A DNA stretch of 8,103 nucleotides, taken from the NCBI GenBank assembly GCA_003526525.1, contig DPVV01000377.1, forward strand, positions 6,437 through 14,539, written 5' to 3'. Position numbers and translations under genes: made by a program. The number at the start of each line of letters is the position of its first letter. The stretch's first letter is position 1. The notes under the pieces are model-generated. The model did not search any database. It saw nothing but the letters and a program-made list of their open reading frames with translations, and was not told where the DNA came from. Shown one piece after another: positions 6,336 through 8,103 of this stretch. Source of the DNA: Lachnoclostridium phytofermentans (GTDB taxonomy: Bacteria; Bacillota; Clostridia; Lachnospirales; Lachnospiraceae).

Positions 6336-6698
6336 ATGATACAATTAAGAGCTCATCATGGTATGTGTATTAAGAAATTTGAGGGAAAAGGGTATAGCAA
6401 AGAATTTGTTCACAATATGATTAACGTGATTAATCGTCTTGAGGAAGAGCCAATTGTCATAAGTCTTAAAGAGGATTTGCTTTGCGAATGTTGTCCGCAT
6501 AATAAGAATGGTTGTGGGACAAATGAAAAAGTAAAGCGATATGATTTAGAATGTTTAAGTGAATGTGGCATACAAGAAGGCGACCAGATGATGTTTGATG
6601 ATTACTCAAGGTTGATTGATGAAAAACTTAAAAACACTGGAAGATGGAAGGAAATATGCTGTGATTGTGAGTGGAACAGCATATGCCATACCGATTAA
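6336..6698 (+). CDS. DUF1284 cysteine-rich protein (120 aa)
   Basis: The protein begins MIQLRAHHGMCIKKFEGKGYSKEF, matching the DUF1284 opening LRxHHxxCxxxFxGKGYSxxFVxNM. It has 11 cysteines in 120 residues, in clusters C50-E-C52-C53, C60, C73, C77 and C108-C109-D-C111, C117. This spacing suggests binding of a metal or iron-sulfur cluster, but that is inference; the family has no established function that I know of. There is no signal peptide. I chose ATG 6336 because GAGGA (6326-6330) sits five bases upstream and the family starts just before LRxHH. An in-frame ATG at 6324 would add MRKS but has a weak site. It lies 34 bp after the GH3 stop with no terminator between, so the two are probably co-transcribed. 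Confidence 0.82.
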   Translation: MIQLRAHHGMCIKKFEGKGYSKEFVHNMINVINRLEEEPIVISLKEDLLCECCPHNKNGCGTNEKVKRYDLECLSECGIQEGDQMMFDDYSRLIDEKLKNTGRWKEICCDCEWNSICHTD

Positions 6699-6748
6699 TG
6701 CGGTTTTCTAAGGGACTACACCAAGGAGAAAGAGAGACGCTTGGTTGG

Positions 6749-6770
6749 ACATATGCATAGACATATGCAT
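6749..6770. repeat. Direct repeat of a palindromic 10-mer
   Basis: ACATATGCAT occurs at 6749-6758 and again at 6761-6770, separated by AG, giving a 12-base period. Each copy contains the palindromes CATATG and ATGCAT. The repeat lies between the DUF1284 stop and the terminator, so it is in the 3' untranslated region. It may be a simple slippage duplication. Confidence 0.6.
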
Positions 6771-6820
6771 AAATATTTTAAACTATCTTAATTGTAAAAT
6801 AAATAAAGGATAAACAAGAT

Positions 6821-6879
6821 AGCCACTATTAGGCATGCTATAAGAAGAGTTTCTTATGTGCTGCTTAATAGTGGCTTTT
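6821..6879 (+). terminator. Terminator of the GH3-DUF1284 unit
   Basis: AGCCACTATTA (6821-6831) and TAATAGTGGCT (6866-6876) form a perfect 11-bp lower stem. Inside it ATAAGAA (6840-6846) and TTCTTAT (6851-6857) form an upper seven-bp stem with loop GAGT. The 3' side runs into TTTTC. A purine- and A-rich stretch precedes it. This is a convincing two-part intrinsic terminator about 120 bases after the DUF1284 stop. Confidence 0.85.
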
Positions 6880-6935
6880 CATTCGTGATATTAAAATATT
6901 ATTGTAAGTTGTAACTCCATACAGGAATTTTATAA

Positions 6936-6950
6936 GAATTGTCACAATTC
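6936..6950. promoter_or_regulatory. Perfect 15-bp palindrome, operator candidate
   Basis: GAATTGTCACAATTC has two seven-base arms that are perfect reverse complements around a single C. It lies 30-40 bases upstream of the candidate -35 boxes for the AraC-type gene and is not followed by a T run, so a transcription-factor site is more likely than a terminator. The cognate factor cannot be named. Confidence 0.45.
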
Positions 6951-6990
6951 CTAGTAAAACAGTAGAAATAAAGAGAATCTTAACACCAAC

Positions 6991-7019
6991 TTAACGAATT
7001 TCATGTTATCATATAAAAT
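6991..7019 (+). promoter_or_regulatory. Candidate promoter for the AraC-type gene
   Basis: TTAACG (6991-6996), 17 bp, TAAAAT (7014-7019) matches four and five of six consensus bases. An overlapping option is TTAACA (6980-6985), 18 bp, TGTTAT (7004-7009). Either would give a leader of 150 bases or more before the start at 7183. Confidence 0.4.
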
Positions 7020-7028
7020 ATAGTAAAT

Positions 7029-7167
7029 CATACTGCTTATGTTCGGGGAAAAGGCAGTGTGTGTCCCCCAGTATATGAAACGCAAGAAGGAATAAAAACT
7101 TAGGAAGTCGTGATAGGGAGCAGATGGGGAAGTTAATATTTTCGTATACTTGCGGTAATTGCCTAAG
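7029..7167 (+). promoter_or_regulatory. Possibly structured mRNA leader with competing pairings
   Basis: Several segments are complementary: CATACTGC (7029-7036) with GCAGTGTG (7054-7061, one G-U pair); GGGGA (7045-7049) with TCCCC (7064-7068), which would form an H-type pseudoknot with the first; CCCCA (7066-7070) with TGGGG (7125-7129), competing with the second; CGCAAG (7081-7086) with CTTGCG (7149-7154); and CTTAGG (7099-7104) with CCTAAG (7162-7167), ending one base before the ribosome binding site. I do not recognise a known riboswitch class. Some of these short matches may be chance. Confidence 0.35.
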
Positions 7168-7182
7168 AAAGGAGATTTAGGA

Positions 7183-7623
7183 ATGTACAATGTATTGTTA
7201 ATAGAGGATGAGAAAATGGACCGAGTGGAAGAATGCAGAGTACAAGCGGAAGATTTGGAGCAAGGAACCTACTTTGCACAAATTGCTGCTCAGATGCAGA
7301 GATACATTCAGGAAAATTATTCGAAGGATATCTCACTTCAAGACGCAGCTAAGACTATGTGTTATTCCGAAGCTTATTTTAGTAGGTTATTTAAGCAGTG
7401 CTTTCATGTGAATTTTACAGTCTATCTTACACAATATCGTATTAGAGTAGCAAAGCAATTGATGTTAAAACAAAATATTAGTATTAAGGAAATTGGTGCT
7501 AGAGTTGGATACACTGATAATAATTATTTTACCAAAGTATTCCGTAGAACTACCGGACTTAATCCATCAGAATATCGTACAAGGTTAATGGGTAAACTTA
7601 TGGAAGGTAAATATGTTTGCTAA
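7183..7623 (+). CDS. AraC-type DNA-binding protein, apparent internally deleted YesN-like response regulator (146 aa)
   Basis: Residues 1-12, MYNVLLIEDEKM, are the first beta strand and acidic cluster of a response-regulator receiver domain. At residue 13 the sequence switches directly to a linker (DRVEECRVQAEDLEQ) and then a complete AraC/XylS DNA-binding domain at about 33-134, with helix-turn-helix one at about 52-74 (SLQDAAKTMCYSEAYFSRLF) and two at about 100-122 (IKEIGARVGYTDNNYFTKVF), ending in GLNPSEYRTRL. YesN-type regulators have about 500 residues, so some 370 are missing, including the phosphorylated Asp and conserved Lys. The frame is intact. ATG 7183 is chosen because AAAGGAG (7168-7174) lies eight bases upstream; TTG 7159 is not preferred. 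No sensor kinase adjoins it. It would bind DNA without phosphorylation control, if expressed. An assembly or sequencing join cannot be excluded. Confidence 0.85.
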   Translation: MYNVLLIEDEKMDRVEECRVQAEDLEQGTYFAQIAAQMQRYIQENYSKDISLQDAAKTMCYSEAYFSRLFKQCFHVNFTVYLTQYRIRVAKQLMLKQNISIKEIGARVGYTDNNYFTKVFRRTTGLNPSEYRTRLMGKLMEGKYVC

Positions 7624-7629
7624 TGCCCC

Positions 7630-7658
7630 TTGTTTTCTAATACAAAATGATTTATGAT
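7630..7658 (+). promoter_or_regulatory. Candidate promoter for ispF
   Basis: TTGTTT (7630-7635), 17 bp, TATGAT (7653-7658) gives a five-of-six -10 box at ideal spacing. Transcription would start near 7665, about 26 bases before the ispF start. No terminator is visible between the AraC-type gene and ispF, so read-through is also possible. Confidence 0.5.
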
Positions 7659-7690
7659 ACACATAGCACTAGTGTTAGAAAGGAATCCTT

Positions 7691-8103
7691 ATGAGAGTAG
7701 GAATGGGTTATGATGTCCATAAATTAGTAGAAGGACGCGACTTAATTATAGGAGGCGTTTCAGTACCTTATGAAAAAGGTTTGTTGGGTCATTCAGATGC
7801 AGACGTTTTAGTTCATGCCATTATGGATGCTATCCTTGGTGCTGCAGCGCTTGGAGATATAGGAAAGCATTTTCCAGATACAGCAAAAGAGTATGAAGGT
7901 GTTTCAAGTATTGTTTTATTAGAAAAAGTGAAAGAATTAGTCGAGAAAGAATGTTATATCATTGGTAATATCGATGCTACAATCATTGCACAGCGGCCAA
8001 AGATGGCACAGTATATTCCTCAAATGGTGACTAACATTGCGAAAACTCTTCATATCTCAGAAAAACAGGTTAATGTCAAGGCAACTACAGAAGAAGGACT
8101 TGG
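7691..8103 (+). CDS. ispF: 2-C-methyl-D-erythritol 2,4-cyclodiphosphate synthase, 3' truncated
   Basis: IspF converts CDP-methylerythritol 2-phosphate to methylerythritol 2,4-cyclodiphosphate with release of CMP, a step of the cytoplasmic MEP pathway for isoprenoids. The first 137 codons are present of a usual length near 155-160. Zinc ligands Asp8 and His10 (GYDVH) and His42 (VLVHAIMD), the GHSDAD motif (33-38), Asp63 in FPDT, and the family signature KATTEEGLG at the window edge are all visible. ATG 7691 follows AAAGGAA (7679-7685). The neighbouring regulator has no evident link to it; ispF is often next to ispD or cysS in Firmicutes, so the rest of a housekeeping cluster may lie to the right. 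Confidence 0.97.
   Translation, partial: MRVGMGYDVHKLVEGRDLIIGGVSVPYEKGLLGHSDADVLVHAIMDAILGAAALGDIGKHFPDTAKEYEGVSSIVLLEKVKELVEKECYIIGNIDATIIAQRPKMAQYIPQMVTNIAKTLHISEKQVNVKATTEEGL

Larger units (their letters stand above)
6699..7182. other. 484-bp intergenic region
   Basis: No protein-coding gene is supported here. In order it holds a short direct repeat of ACATATGCAT (6749-6770), the terminator of the GH3-DUF1284 unit (6821-6879), an AT-rich stretch, a 15-bp palindrome (6936-6950), candidate promoters around 6980-7019, and a leader of about 155 bases with several complementary segments before the AraC-type gene. An 18-codon ORF at 7039-7095 lacks a ribosome binding site and is not called. 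Confidence 0.7.

Noticed and set aside
7039..7095. 18-residue ORF in the leader of the AraC-type gene
   Set aside because: There is no Shine-Dalgarno before its ATG, and its sequence matches nothing I recognise.
7029..7135. Cyclic-di-GMP, ZTP or other known riboswitch
   Set aside because: Short resemblances such as ACGCAAG and runs of G were seen, but no conserved core of a known class could be aligned.
7159..7182. TTG start extending the AraC-type protein by eight residues
   Set aside because: The extension covers the ribosome binding site AAAGGAG, and ATG 7183 gives the canonical receiver N terminus.

Overview
The window looks like low-GC, AT-rich Firmicutes DNA, most probably from a flagellated, plant-polysaccharide-using Clostridia of the Lachnospiraceae (Lachnoclostridium/Anaerocolumna type). 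The grounds are AGGAGG-type ribosome binding sites, AT-rich codon use, a large flagellin, a CD3324-type small protein, a GH3 glycosidase, a YesN-type regulator remnant and an ispF gene. No genus can be fixed from the sequence alone. Both ends are cut: the left end starts with 14 bases identical to the 3' end of an Illumina adapter, so this is probably the edge of an assembled contig, and the right end stops inside ispF.

Layout, all genes on the + strand. (1) 17-205: last codons of an FtsX/BceB-like ABC transporter permease, then a perfect 18-bp hairpin. (2) 206-469: intergenic region with a sigma-A-like promoter, not a recognisable SigD promoter, and GGA motifs near the ribosome binding site of the flagellin. 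(3) 470-2695: a 741-residue flagellin with conserved D0/D1 ends and a roughly 475-residue middle containing a three-times-repeated beta-rich unit. (4) 2696-2963: a gap with a possible nine-codon leader ORF whose stop lies inside two mutually exclusive stems, just upstream of (5) 2964-3254, a 96-residue CD3324-like helix-turn-helix protein. (6) 3380-6301: a 973-residue intracellular-type GH3 beta-glycosidase with a beta-trefoil-like insertion and a C-terminal CBM6-like module, followed 34 bp later by (7) 6336-6698, a cysteine-rich DUF1284 protein, probably the same transcript, ended by a strong terminator at 6821-6879. (8) 6880-7182: regulatory DNA with an operator-like palindrome, candidate promoters and a possibly structured leader. 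(9) 7183-7623: a 146-residue AraC-type DNA-binding protein whose first 12 residues are the start of a response-regulator receiver domain, as if about 370 internal residues had been removed in frame. (10) 7691 to the end: ispF, isoprenoid (MEP pathway) synthesis.

Functionally the window is a set of short independent transcription units: transport or resistance (permease), motility (flagellin), glycoside use (GH3 + DUF1284), a stand-alone regulator and housekeeping isoprenoid synthesis. The parts most worth checking are the collapsed response regulator, the leader-peptide/alternative-stem arrangement before the CD3324-like gene, the repeat-built flagellin middle and the trefoil-inserted GH3 enzyme. 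I found no CRISPR array, tRNA, rRNA or insertion sequence, and no clearly new multi-gene system.
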